A stretch of DNA of 31,763 bases from Dimorphilus gyrociliatus (lineage: Eukaryota > Annelida > Polychaeta > Dinophilidae), in assembly GCA_904063045.1 (NCBI GenBank), contig CAJFCJ010000132.1, positions 1 to 31,763 of the forward strand, in the 5' to 3' direction. The translations under genes were made by a program, and so were the position numbers. Positions 1-10,522 of the stretch are shown here, one piece after another. The notes under the pieces are model-generated. The model worked only from the letters and a program-made list of their open reading frames with translations, had not been told where the DNA came from and did not search any database. The stretch's first letter is position 1. Each line of letters opens with the position of its first letter.

Positions 1-1067
1 GAACAACATTTAAGAGCTTTTCCTAGATATTCTGCTTGAATTTCAGTTAATGAACAAGAATTTATTTGAATTTCTTTTAGATTTTTAGAATTTGATTCAA
101 GTCCTTTGCAAATAGATTGAAATCCATCATCTCCCATTGTAGAGTTATAAGACAAATCAACAATTTCTAATGATGAACATTGTTGAAATAATTCTCCAAG
201 TTTGCTTGCTTGTTCACTATTTAGAGCGCAAGTATTTATCCTAATACTATTGCAAAGTGTTCGATGAGCATAGAAGTTCCTTACAAACCTGTTCAAGTCT
301 ATCATTCATTCTAGAATTAGCAGATATATCAAAGATTTCTATTGATGAGCAATGATCAATTGTTTTTACAAGACTTGTTGCCTGGTTTACATTTAATTCA
401 CAATTACTTACTAAAATTATTTTCAAAGTATTGGAAGATGATCTGAGACCTTTACAAATCATTTGAAATCCATCATCTTCCATGTTTGAATTATTAGATA
501 AATCAACAATTTCCAATGATGGATCATTGCTGAAACAATTCTCCTAGATAAATTGCCCCATCATTGCTCAATTTGCAAGAACTAACTCTAATATGTTGTA
601 AAGTATTTGAAGATGATTTGAGTCCATTGAAAATTGCATTGAATTGATCATCTCTAGTTATATAATTATAAGATAAATCAACAAGTTCTAATGAAAAACA
701 CTGTTGAAGTGTTTGACCTAGAATCTTGGCTTGTGTATTATCTAATTCACAACATCTGACTTTAATATGTTTTATCATGCTTGAAGATGATTCGAGTCCA
801 TGGCAAATCTTTTCAAATACATTTCCCATATTTGAATTATTAGATAGGTCAATATTCTCTAATGATGAGCAATGTTCAAATGTCTCTGCTAGATAATTTG
901 TTTTAATAACATTCAATTTGCAATAATTTACTTTGAGTTGCCTCAAAGTGTTTGAAGACGATTTGAGAGCTTTGCAAATCATTTGAAATTCTTTATCACC
1001 TATTTCAGAATTATTTTCCAAGTTTAAAATTTCCAGTGATGAGCAAAGTTGAATTGCTTGAGCTAAA
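1..1067 (-). pseudogene. LRR protein exon, ribonuclease-inhibitor type, frameshifted
   Basis: Read on the minus strand, this stretch encodes tandem leucine-rich repeats of about 28-32 residues, alternating a 'CSSLEIVDLSNNS' type unit with a 'SSSNTLK.I.V..C.LN' type unit. The reading continues over the whole interval only if two small frame changes are allowed, near 518-524 and near 240-247. It runs off the left edge of the window. A pyrimidine-rich tract ending in AG just upstream of 1067 looks like a 3' splice site, so this is probably one exon of a longer gene. LRR proteins of this shape are intracellular or extracellular binding scaffolds; no other domain is visible. The two frame breaks suggest a pseudogene, but sequencing error in a repetitive exon is possible. 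A fragment of the same family lies on the opposite strand near 10.2-10.4 kb. Confidence 0.6.
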
Positions 1068-1533
1068 TGAAAGATAAAGAAATATCTTAAGATGGCATTC
1101 CTCTTTTAGTGGCTTTTGGCTTTTACCCATACCAAATTTATACACTTCAGCTAATTTTAATATGTGATATATATTATAGAAATAATCAGCCAAGTCAATA
1201 TATCTTGTACAAGTAGGACTGCCTACAACTGATTGACGAAATTGTGTAGAGTTTATGTTATAACTTTTGGATAACTAAAGAATAATGCTTAGGTAGACTA
1301 AAGAAGAAATGTCGGGATAGTGAAATATAGGCATAAATGGGATATTATCAAAGCATAATGTATCATAAAATCATAAAATACTGTTATTTTGCTGTCAGAC
1401 ACATCTAACAAACTGTAGATGCTATTTGATATTTTTTTCATAAAAAATCACTCAGCTAGAGTTAAAAGTAGTTTTTGGCTGCTGTAAAGCAGAAACTTTT
1501 TCTAAACAGTTTATTAAGATAAAATCAAAGCTG
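1068..1533. other. No gene seen
   Basis: AT-rich sequence upstream (minus-strand sense) of the LRR exon. The open frame at 1011-1193 on the minus strand only overlaps the LRR exon out of frame and has no recognisable content. I see no repeat or RNA gene. Confidence 0.4.
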
Positions 1534-1544
1534 TTAGCAGAATT

Positions 1545-1923
1545 GGAACTTTTTTTGTAAAAATTTCTTCATTATACAACCTAAAGTAAAGATATCTTCA
1601 GCTGAATTTTCAAGATCTGCTAAAAACAGCTTCTTCACATTCAGAACGTATTCTTTACCTTTGCCCTGCAATATTTTATTTATATAAATTAAAAATAAAA
1701 ACAGCTGAAAAAAGATATTTGAAACCTTGGAATAAATATCTTTTATTGAAAAGGTACCATTTAGTGAATAGTCAAATCTATGAATTGAATTTATAGCTGT
1801 TGATATAGAGATACAACATTTAATGTATTTCTTTGACGCATAAAAGTCCTTATCTATTTTAAGAGGAGCAGGAAAGTTATTGGGATGGGAAAATGATAAA
1901 TTTTGCTCTTGTTGATTTTCCAA
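1545..1923 (-). pseudogene. Possible protein-kinase C-lobe remnant
   Basis: A minus-strand open frame of about 129 codons ends in a segment containing 'EDIFTLGCIMKKFL'. This resembles kinase subdomain IX, where an Asp followed by a hydrophobic 'SLGCI' helix is typical; the spacing recalls IRE1/RNase L-like kinases, but that is only a resemblance. The frame contains a likely short intron: GT after 'CAAG' near 1724 and a pyrimidine-rich stretch ending 'TTGCAG' near 1670. Removing it would delete the unusually hydrophobic stretch in the middle of the translation. No catalytic HRD or DFG motif is visible, so either only a fragment is present or the remaining exons are too diverged to see. It could also be an unrelated ORF. 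Confidence 0.3.
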
Positions 1924-2108
1924 CAGTAAACTAACTGAAACATAGACATTTATCTAGAATTGCAATGATTGAATAATGCAAAAAAAGCAGCTGCTGATAA
2001 TACTTTTTTGGAGATTGTATTTAGTATTGTTTAGAACCACGTGAATCCTATTTTTAATTCAAAATGTAAAACATAAATCTGTATTGAAGTCTCTTTTTTT
2101 TTAGAAAA
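1924..2108. other. No gene seen (short spacer)
   Basis: AT-rich spacer between the kinase-like frame and the 3' end of the receptor gene. Nothing recognisable. Confidence 0.4.
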
Positions 2109-5100
2109 TTACTTTTTATCCATGAATTTTTGTTTAAAATTTTCAATTCTCTGTAAAATTTCACCGGATGTCAATATTACAGAATTCAACATCATGTTGA
2201 CAAAAAATATATAAAATACTATCCAATTGTAGGTTTCATTGGTAAAATATATATCCCTAAGTAGAGCAGCAAAAGCTGGTATGGAAAAAAGAATATGTTC
2301 AATAAGTCCAAATTATATATGAAAGTTGTAACAACTTAAGAATGAAATAGGTAACCAAATGACTAAGTTCGATCCGGAAAGGATAAAGATACTCAATTTA
2401 ACACTTCTCTCTCTTTTATCTTTTCTATTTACTTGGTGAAGTTCTTTTGATGACTTTTTAACAATAAAAATGATATGAATATACATAAACAAAATAGAAC
2501 TGCTCATTAGAGGGTTAATAACTCCAAAAAGGAGAAATGAAACTATCCAACCATCTGTTTTTCTACTTTGAATAAAAATTGTAAAACAATTAGGTGACTC
2601 TCCATGATAATGCTGCAGATAATGAAAAGAAAAACAAAAACGTAATTGGGGCTCATACAATATAATTTATACACAGCATATACTGTTATACTGTATATCT
2701 TTTATATAAAGTAAACGACATGTATGTTGGAACACCTCAAATTTAGGCAAAAATTACTAATTTGCAGTGGGCAAACAATTTTAACCATTGATTAAAAATT
2801 GGCCTATCAAAATTTATGGTGTCCATATGTACTGTACATGTCATCCACTTTATGTTAGGACTAAGGTTTGTATAAACAATTTGAATTAGTTCACGGAAAG
2901 TCAATTTTCCTTCAGAGTCAAGGATATAACTTAGCATTAGCATAGACTGCATATAAATTTATACAGTATATATTGAATATATAATAATTTGCCAAGTCTA
3001 GTCATTGTGGCCATTGACTACATATGTACTGTATATATATCTGTATATTTAACTTACCGAATTGATAGGAAAAACACAAAGCGATGCAAGAATTGAAATC
3101 ACAACAACAAAAAGAGTCCATGAATTTTGATAAATACTGACTATTGACCTGTTTAATGGATTCAGAACTACATTATATCTTTCCATTGTTATAAATAGGA
3201 CAGACAGTACTGATAGTATTAATGGGAATGTTGCAAGTGTCCCCAAACACTGACAGTATATTTCTCTAAACCATATATAATCGTATTCAATAAACGCTTC
3301 TGAGTAGTAAGCGTCAGCCACTGCCAATAATAAAAAATAAAGAGAAATAAAAAAACTGCTGACATTTGATAGCAGGCGAAAATTTTTGGAAGAACTCTTC
3401 GATGTGAACAGTAAATAAATACAGAAAACATTTCCGCCACAGCCAATTGTTCCAAAAATCCAATGTAGAACTCTCTCTAATGTGGACTTGAATAATGTTG
3501 AACAAGATGGATATGCAATGGTCAACAGTGGACATTCAATTTCTTGATTATTATACTTCCAGAAAAGACAACAAAGTTTAGGACTCGGAGCATGGATTGT
3601 TTTCATTTGTTTTAACTTTCTTGCAATATTCAAATAATATTGAAATGGTATTTTACTTTTACTAAGATCCAAGATTTTCAACTGATTAATGTAGAAGAAT
3701 ACTCTCTGTTCAATTTTTTTAATGAAACAATGTTGAATAATTAAAGTGTTTAGAAAAGATAATTTAAAAAATGCTGAATTTGATAAAATTGTTATTTTTG
3801 TAAATGAAATGTCCAAAACTCTTAAATTAGTACAATTCAAAATGTTTAATAATTTTAAAGAATTAATTGGATTTTTGGATATTGATAATTTATTCAGGAG
3901 TTTCAGTTCTCTCTTGAAAGGAAAATCTTTATTTTCAATTCTGTTGTTTATTAGATGTAATGAAACTAAATTTGGAAAATTTGGAAAATTTAGCCTATAA
4001 TGTTTTAAGTATTTTGGACTATTGGTTATGCTTAAAATGATTAAATTAGTTGAACTCTGCAGAATACTTCTGTTGAATATTTCACCAATAATTCTTATTT
4101 TTCTAAAATAAGTGACTTTTTCCATTCTGTCTTCTTTTCTCTGAGGATTAATCTTTCTCAAATCACAAAATAATATATGTGGAGCTGATTCTTCACTCCA
4201 ACAACCTATGTAGTTAATAATTGGAATTTCGCATAAATGCTCATCACTTCCATCTAAACAATCAATAATTTTGTTACAGATTTGATCAAGAGATAAAAAT
4301 TTCCTTTCACTTAGACACATAAAATAACCTTTTGCCACAGATATGTCATCTATGATTGACATTTGGTTTCTTCAAGTAAAATTTATCAGTCTATTTAAAA
4401 CTCTAACCGCAATCCTCTTCATCATCGCCTTGCATACAATGATTGATACCATCACAAATTAAACTTATAGATATGCAATAGTTTTCTCTATGGCACAGAT
4501 AGAATCCATAGGGGCAAGAAGTTCTATTACAAGTTCCTTCGTAATGGTAGAGATCACTTAATGGATAATTAAGAGAGGACATTTTAATGAAACATGTTTC
4601 ATTGAACAATTTATAAACATTCTCAGCTAAAATACTTTCATTAAAAATAGGTACTGAAGGATAGCACTCTTTCTGTTCAACAATTTGATGAGCAGTGTTA
4701 CATTCTACAGAGAAAGAAGGAATCATAAAACAAATGGGAAACATCCAGTATTTTTGAGAAAATTGAATATACCAACTTTCTCTATAATTTTTTTCAATTG
4801 AATTTTCATGAAAGCATAATTCATCACATTTACTAAAACAATTAATTTCATTATCACAAACTTGACTCTTATGTATACATTGCTGATTTCTACATTTTCT
4901 GCTCATGAGATATTTATGGTTGTCAAGTTTTCAGGTGAAAGCAACAATGAGGCAAGAGACAGAGATATCTTAAATTACCTTTCATCTATAGCACAAGCTG
5001 TAAAATCTAAACAAAAAAATAACACCGAAATCTATGAAATCTATGAAAACAAGATGAAAATGATGAATTTTTCATACTGCAGTGTTTTTCATCAGAACCA

Positions 5101-5373
5101 TCCAAACAGTCTTCTTTGTAATTGCAGACGAGGTAAAAGTGTATGCTTTTCTTTTTATCATTACAAACAAAGTAGTCGTCTTTTTCAGCCAAGCAATTTT
5201 CATCCTCTCTATTATTCAGTGAACATTCTATCCTTTCTTTTTCGCATTTATATAGAATACTTAAAAAGATTTCGTATTTTTCACAAAAGAAACAATTTGC
5301 AGGATATTCATCCATTTTTCTATAATATGCCAATGACTCAAAGGATTTCTTTATAGCTTTTTTAATAGAAAAG
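2109..5373 (-). CDS. LDLa-LRR seven-transmembrane receptor (type C LGR / relaxin-receptor-like), in-frame TAA before TM7
   Basis: Exons by splice motifs and frame: upstream part to 5078, 5006-4979, 4901-4408, 4349-3058, 2651-2109; introns 71, 77, 58 and 406 bp. Domains in order: LDLa modules, with calcium-cage clusters 'DCLDGSDEKHC', a diverged one around 'CDNEINC', 'CMQGDDEEDC' and 'DCLDGSDEHLC' (the last split by the 58-bp intron); LRRs ('NLVSLHLINNRI', 'NLRVLDISFTKI', 'QLKILDLSKSKI'); then a rhodopsin-class helix bundle with TM1 'GGN', TM2 'LAVAD', TM3 'MERY' (DRY position), TM6 'WLPISF'. This order is that of type C LGRs such as relaxin-family receptors, surface receptors for peptide ligands. 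After TM6 an in-frame TAA (2315-2313) is followed by 67 further codons in the same frame that look like TM7, to a stop at 2111-2109. The signal peptide and true start were not found; 5373 is the frame limit. The TAA makes a pseudogene or a sequencing error possible. Confidence 0.8.
2652..3057 (-). other. Oversized intron of the receptor gene
   Basis: GT-AG intron between TM4 and extracellular loop 2, phase 0 on both sides. At 406 bp it is five to seven times longer than the other introns of this gene. It contains a 10-bp inverted repeat (2687-2696 TATACTGTAT and 2961-2970 ATACAGTATA) bounding about 284 bp, which suggests a small inserted element. The 69-codon minus-strand frame inside it matches nothing I recognise. 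Confidence 0.6.
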
Positions 5374-5711
5374 TCATTGAATTTATTATCAAGTTATTCG
5401 GATAGTACAAAAGTACTCAAAATTTTTTGGCAAGTGATTACTGTTTCCAACCTAGTTTTACACGCTATATTCGAAAAAGCCACTTGTTGCTAAAAGACAG
5501 GTTTAATATTAAAAAAAAACATGTTTTTTTTTTTTTTGTATTTCAAGAAAAAATACTGGACTAGGAAATGAAATCTTGATGCAGAAAGTCATATCTTTTG
5601 CTGTATTAATTGCTAAATGTAGATGAAATTTCCGGACTAATTTTCTATAACTGTACAACTGTAAAGAAAACAAAAGGTAAGATAAACTAGATGTTGAATT
5701 CTAATTTGGGT
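5374..5711. other. Intergenic, no gene seen
   Basis: AT-rich spacer with a T homopolymer near 5524-5537. It would contain the promoter and any signal-peptide exon of the receptor gene and the 3' end of the neighbouring gene; neither could be assigned. Confidence 0.4.
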
Positions 5712-7780
5712 TTAAAAGATATTATTGATTATATTTACAAATTTTCCCCCAGAAAGTAATGGTAAAGTAAAATCAAAATTACTAGAAGTCACTATGACTT
5801 CTCTAGTCTTTGTTTGTATAGTTTTAGCATCTGGAAAATAGGTTGTTTTATCAATTTTTTCTGGCTCATTTATCACAGTCATATTTATTTTGGGGTCGAG
5901 ACAAAACATCCCCTGAAGGTATTATATTTTAGGGTTAGGTTTAGGGCTTAATTAGGGTTAGGAAAAATTCAATTTCATTGATTTTAGTCAAAGTCAGGGG
6001 CCAAACTGAAGGTTAGGGACAAAAAAGCAGAAATTACTTTACCCACTGTTGGGTTAGAGTTAGGGTAAAAATGCAAAATAGGGGACGTTTTGTCCAGCAT
6101 CATGGAAATATTTTGTTTACATATTCTCTCAACAAAATCTGGTGATTTAAATACATATTTGATATATGTTTGCAATATTAAAAATGTAGATGACTTTCTC
6201 AATGTAGGATAGTCAGCTAATGTTAAATTTTTTTTTTCGCAAATTTTCTTCATTTCTTCTAAATCTGTTAATGTTCTTTCAAATATGAAATAGCAAACAT
6301 CGTACACCGTAATAACATTTTCACCAATACATTCATCGCTATCTCGTTTTGAGCATTCAATTATAAATGGATGCTGTTCTTTACTTGAAATTCTGAAATA
6401 TATGTTAATTTTTGATGGTTTCAGTTTTGTCAATTATGATTTTTTTTTCTCTATTCTTTAATTACCTATCAATAAAATTGCATTGTTGAAATGTTAACGC
6501 ATTTGAACAATTCAAAGTTTTAAAAGAATACAGCGTTTGGAAGTGTTTATTGGATACAGGATTCAAAACTGTTCCATAGTTGAAACCATAAAAAGAGCAT
6601 ATCTTCATAGTGTTAAAATAGTTCAAATACTTAAAGTTATGCCAATTTTCATTTATGATAAATATTTGTGGAACGCCTCTAAGAATTTTATAATCGTTTT
6701 CAATTGACTTTTCATTAAAATACGCTATTGAGTCATATCCTAGCAATCTGAAAGCTTAAAATTTAAACATACGAACATTATTGGCCAATATTTGTATTAT
6801 GTAATAGTTACTCAAATTGGTGAATGGTTCAATGCAGGCAAAAGTCAGTAGATCAATGGTAGCCATTTTTTTGAAGATATATGACAATTTACATAGGCTA
6901 TTTTGGTTATTTGCCTGAAAGCATCTATGAAAATATGGAAGCTGCAATCATTGTATTAAGCCTTTTAGTTAGTAAATAAATAGTATTGACAGGATTGAAA
7001 AATGGCCAGAATTGGATTGAAAAAATATGTTTAGATATTAACAATGAAAAGTTTAATAATACGATATCAAATTTTTCATTGTTAATATATTTGATTATAG
7101 ATTTATTATTATGTACAAAAAATGACTGCCATTAACCAAGGCTGGCAACTTTTAGCCTATGGAATACATACATCAGATTTTATACTTGTCTTGAAACAAC
7201 TAAATAAATCATTGATTTTTGATAATTTTTGGCACAGAGAATTGCAAAACATCTCAAAGTTTGAATCACTTTCTACCAATGGATATATTAGACCATAAGT
7301 TTTTGAATTAAGGAAATATTCAAAATGACTATTTCCTATTGTTTTTATTTCAAAAGGCAAATTTTGAGCATTTCCAGTTGGCTTCACCTCAAATTCTAGA
7401 TTGTTATTAGGGTATACGAGTATTGGTTTTATTGAATTTTGTATGATAAAAACCTTTCAAATCATCAAAATTGCATAAAAATTTCTTTTGGTACAATTCC
7501 CATTTAAATTTGATGAAATGTTTTGTTTCATTTTTGCCCATTAAAATGACATCATCGCCGTCAGTTAAATAATTAATTCTTTCTGTAATAAATTGAGATT
7601 TTTCACAAAGATATCGATGGTAATGTTCGTATTCATTAATGAAGATGGGAAAAATTGTACTATTAGTTTTAAAGTACAAATGATAGTCTTCGTTTTGCAA
7701 GGCTACAAAATAATCTAAACAGAGGAGAAACAAATTATATGGGGAGAAATCAATACGACAATGTAGGTTTACGAACATGA
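5712..7780 (-). CDS. Secreted or surface protein with lectin-like and SRCR-like modules (multi-exon)
   Basis: A series of minus-strand frames (7778-7407, about 7395-7157, 6947-6790, 6746-6462, 6433-6105, 5890-5712) joined by short introns with GT...AG signals, for example GTTTTTATC near 7460 and GTAACT near 6812 with TTTCAG before 6750. The N-terminus has a hydrophobic stretch ('NLFLLCLDYFVAL') usable as a signal peptide. The pieces contain cysteine patterns like divergent scavenger-receptor domains ('ICSFYGFNYGTV', 'FCNSLCQKL') and a C-type-lectin-like start ('VCYFIFERTLTDLEEM...C...LA'). Assignments are weak and rest on spacing of Cys, Gly and aromatic residues. A TIR element (5893-6097) interrupts the last two coding blocks, so the 3' end may be broken. 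A TATA-like box lies at 7799-7810. Role unknown; recognition or adhesion at the surface is a guess. Confidence 0.5.
5893..6097. mobile_element. MITE-like TIR element with CCCTAA-type repeats
   Basis: The terminal inverted repeats share GACAAAACATCCCCT (5900-5914) and, read on the other strand, GACAAAACGTCCCCT (6094-6080), one mismatch in 15. Between them are several degenerate TTAGGG units ('TTAGGGTTAGG') pointing inward from the left and also near the right end. There is no transposase. It sits between two coding blocks of the minus-strand gene, and open frames read through both TIRs, so it either disrupts an exon or lies in an intron that is hard to see. No clean target-site duplication was found. 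Confidence 0.55.
7035..7088. repeat. Perfect 16-bp inverted repeat (hairpin)
   Basis: ATATTAACAATGAAAA at 7035-7050 is exactly complementary to 7073-7088, with a 22-bp AT-rich loop. It lies in a non-coding part of the lectin/SRCR-like gene, probably an intron. It could be a small foldback element or a chance AT-rich palindrome. Confidence 0.7.
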
Positions 7781-7798
7781 CTCATTTCGTTTAAAACA

Positions 7799-7810
7799 CT
7801 TTATATACGT
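7799..7810 (-). promoter_or_regulatory. TATA-like box of the downstream lectin/SRCR-like gene
   Basis: On the minus strand, CGTATATAAAG lies 20-30 bp before the candidate ATG at 7780-7778. The preceding gene's AATAAA signal (7878-7873, minus) is about 65 bp further upstream, so the two genes are tightly packed head to tail. Confidence 0.4.
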
Positions 7811-7872
7811 CTCTTGATAAGTCACGTGATTCCTTGAAACTCTTGAAATAGTTGAAAGGATTAATTGTTGAG

Positions 7873-7911
7873 TTTATTTGAAATCGTTTTAAAAAAAAAA
7901 AAAAAAAAAAC
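7873..7911 (-). terminator. Poly(A) signal and A/T homopolymer after the upstream lectin/SRCR-like gene
   Basis: AATAAA on the minus strand (7878-7873) follows the TAA at 7916-7914 by about 36 bp. Between them is an uninterrupted run of about 20 A (plus strand, 7892-7911), read as T in the transcript sense. Confidence 0.5.
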
Positions 7912-7913
7912 AT

Positions 7914-9452
7914 TTACAGATTTTCAAAATATGCACTTGCAATTATTGCTGTAAAATTACTTGAATTTTTGAATTTTGAATACATTGAGTAAGAATGATA
8001 ATCATCGTATCCAAGAAATTTACAAATTGTATTTGTGAGTGAAACAGGATTGTCATTGTACTGTAAAACTCTTAGGAAACTTTCATTTTTTACTTGAACA
8101 AAAACTTTTCCAATAATTGAAAATTCGTCTTCTTTGTAAACTTGAATGGAAAAATTTACATGCGAAATATTGTATTTAACTAGAACTTTAATAATAGAAG
8201 CATTATTAGTGAAAGAGATTAATTTTGTTTGAATTTTACAAACCATTTTCAAGTTTTGGTTTACAGACTGCATCATAAACTTTTCCAAATGTTTGATAAC
8301 GATGAGTTATATAATAGCAATTATTAACTTGAATTTTATCTTTTTTCATTGAACAACCTTTGAAGATATGTATTGACTGTTTTGTTTATTATTTCTCTAT
8401 TAATTCAATTATATGGATGAGATTAATAGAAACCTTTATATTTCCCCTTTCATTACAAGTATCTAGACCATTATTTTTCATCATTGTATTACATATGTAT
8501 AGACAGGCATTAATCTTAGTTACACTGTTATGAAACACATATGGAATAGGAATTAAAGATTTTGTGAGAGTAATGTAGTTTTCATGGTAGGACCCAAAGA
8601 AATAGCTAGTCTCAATTTTCATATCCCTGACTAGTTTATTTTCTAAATCTGTTAATGTAAAAATTATAGACGTTAATACTATTTAGAAAAAACTGAATTA
8701 CAACAAAAGTAATACTTAACATCTAACTCTGAATAAAAACACTTTTGAACAGATTCATTCAATGATCGTTGATTTATGACAATTCTTTCATTCTTATATA
8801 ATGACACAGAATATATTTTGTTTATATACTTTGCAATGGATTGATTTTCTCTTAAAGAGAACAAAGTATTTTTACACATTTCCTTCCTTCGTTTTTCTTC
8901 TAAATAATCAACTTGAAATAGAGATTCATTTAACCTATAGTAAAGGGTAAAAATACTTTTCTCCTGCAATACCGCAATAACATCTGGAATGAAAAAGCTG
9001 AATTATTTTTTTCTTCTAAACAAAAACAAAATTGAAATAAGCTGACAATGTAGAATAGTATTTTTAAAGCACTTTAAAACACTTCCGGAACATGCACTGT
9101 ATTTTTGAACCTCAAATTCTGATACATTGTTTCTTATAAACCAATAACAGCAAACTTTCTTTTCGGTTTTGGCACTTCTGGCGAAATAATAGAAAGTATC
9201 ATATCCATATTTTTTGCAAAGATTTTTCAAAGGTGTCCCATGAAAGAATGGATTTATATAATCAACAGGGTCAAATTCAGCATAGATAATAGGATATTTC
9301 TGGCTTGTATTGGCTCTTTTAATAAAGAGACTGCCAACAACAAATTCATTAGTTTCTTCGAAAATGTCATAAACAGTTATTCCATTGAAATATTCAACTG
9401 TTTTAACAGTAGTTGGAAAATATGTTAAAACCACAACTATCAACTTTAACAT
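7914..9452 (-). CDS. Secreted or surface protein with divergent SRCR-like and lectin-like modules (multi-exon)
   Basis: The start is placed at the ATG at 9452-9450 because it opens a clear signal peptide ('MLKLIVVVLTYFPTTVKTV'); an ATG 23 codons upstream in frame would bury it. Exons: 9452-9083, 8983 to about 8700, about 8650-8401, about 8340-8230 and about 8180-7914, with a 99-bp intron at 8984-9082 (phase 1) and other short GT-AG introns. Modules repeat the pattern Gly-x-hydrophobic-x-hydrophobic followed about 35 residues later by 'LCKKYGY', 'MCKNTLF' or 'ICKFLGY', as in the 'CRQLGY' part of scavenger-receptor cysteine-rich domains. One block begins 'NNCYYITHRYQTFGKV...VC', as C-type-lectin-like domains do. 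Many asparagine glycosylation sites. It resembles the next gene downstream, suggesting tandem duplication. Family placement is uncertain. Confidence 0.5.
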
Positions 9453-9521
9453 GTAAATAAAACTATAATTGTTAACAGTGATTCTGTTGAAATCATCATC
9501 TATTTTCTTGATTTTGCCCAT

Positions 9522-10139
9522 AAAGAATTGTTTAATATTTATCTTTAATCACATTTGTCTTTCAATTACACTTGTTTTAAATGAAAAGAAATTTATCTCC
9601 AGTTTTATTGTCATGTTTTTAATTAAGAAAATATTTTAATAACTTTCTAAAAATTAAATATTTTTCTCACCTTCCTATTTTCTTTTTATTGATTTTATGG
9701 AAATTCTTATTCTTTTACAATATTCAACAATTTTAAACATTTAACTAAAATCAACTTTTTACTCTTTATTACACAAAATTCAATATTCATATATAGAAAG
9801 CTAAACAATTTCATAGGAAAGACACTCTTTACATTCATAAATTTGTTATCTTTCTTAGCTCTTCATTCAATCAAATTTTCTTGTAGAGTTTCCTTAACAT
9901 CTGAAGGATTAGAAAAAGAACTCTCTGAAACTGGTTCTTACATCTTTCCATCCACACAGTAAAAGTCTGCAAATAGGAATAAGCTACAATCACAACTTAC
10001 TCAATGACAATATAGAGATACAGAATGAGGTAAAAAGGTATAACTCATAGTTTTGAAATTGCAACCAATGAATATAGCATTTATAAAGATGAACTCAACT
10101 GTCTATCACAAAGGTTCTTGTGATTTGAATGATAGAACA
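9522..10139. other. Intergenic, no gene seen
   Basis: AT-rich sequence upstream of the signal-peptide gene. No TATA box placed convincingly, no repeat or RNA gene recognised. Confidence 0.4.
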
Positions 10140-10440
10140 GTTTAATATCTTGGTGAAGTAATTCAAAATTGTAGTTCATTAAAAATATTTCTCTATATTC
10201 TATGATAGACAAGCAAATTGGCTTGGAGAGACATTTAAAAACTGTTCTTCATTAAAACATATAGATTTATCTTCAAAGGATAATCTAGGAAATGGATTTA
10301 AATCAATTTGTGATGGTCAGAACTTATCATGCATCAAAATTGAACTGATTAGTCTATCATCTTGTAATTTAGATAATCAACAATCAATGTGTTTAACAGA
10401 AAAATTTCTGTCCCATTCATTAGTTCTATTTCTAATCTGA
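10140..10440 (+). pseudogene. LRR fragment, same family as the left edge, opposite strand
   Basis: The plus strand reads, with stops and frame changes, 'LGETFKNCSSLKHIDLSS' followed by 'GNGFKSICDG' and 'LSSCNLDNQQ'. These are the same alternating ribonuclease-inhibitor-type units as in 1-1067, but on the other strand. Upstream text such as 'KGSCDLNDRTV' near 10110 may be another decayed unit. No intact frame longer than about 70 codons, so a dead copy. Confidence 0.55.
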
Positions 10441-10522
10441 TAAATTCATAGAGTGGTTAGCATTAATATCAACAAAGTGATAGGTGTAGCAAAAATTGTG
10501 TTGGATTGAACTAGTATTTATC

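Noticed and set aside
4862-5356. Plus-strand open frame of 164 codons
   Set aside because: Antisense to the LDLa exons of the receptor gene, whose motifs, splice sites and frame fit much better.
5930-5965. True chromosome end
   Set aside because: The TTAGGG-like units are few, degenerate and enclosed by inverted repeats with coding sequence on both sides.
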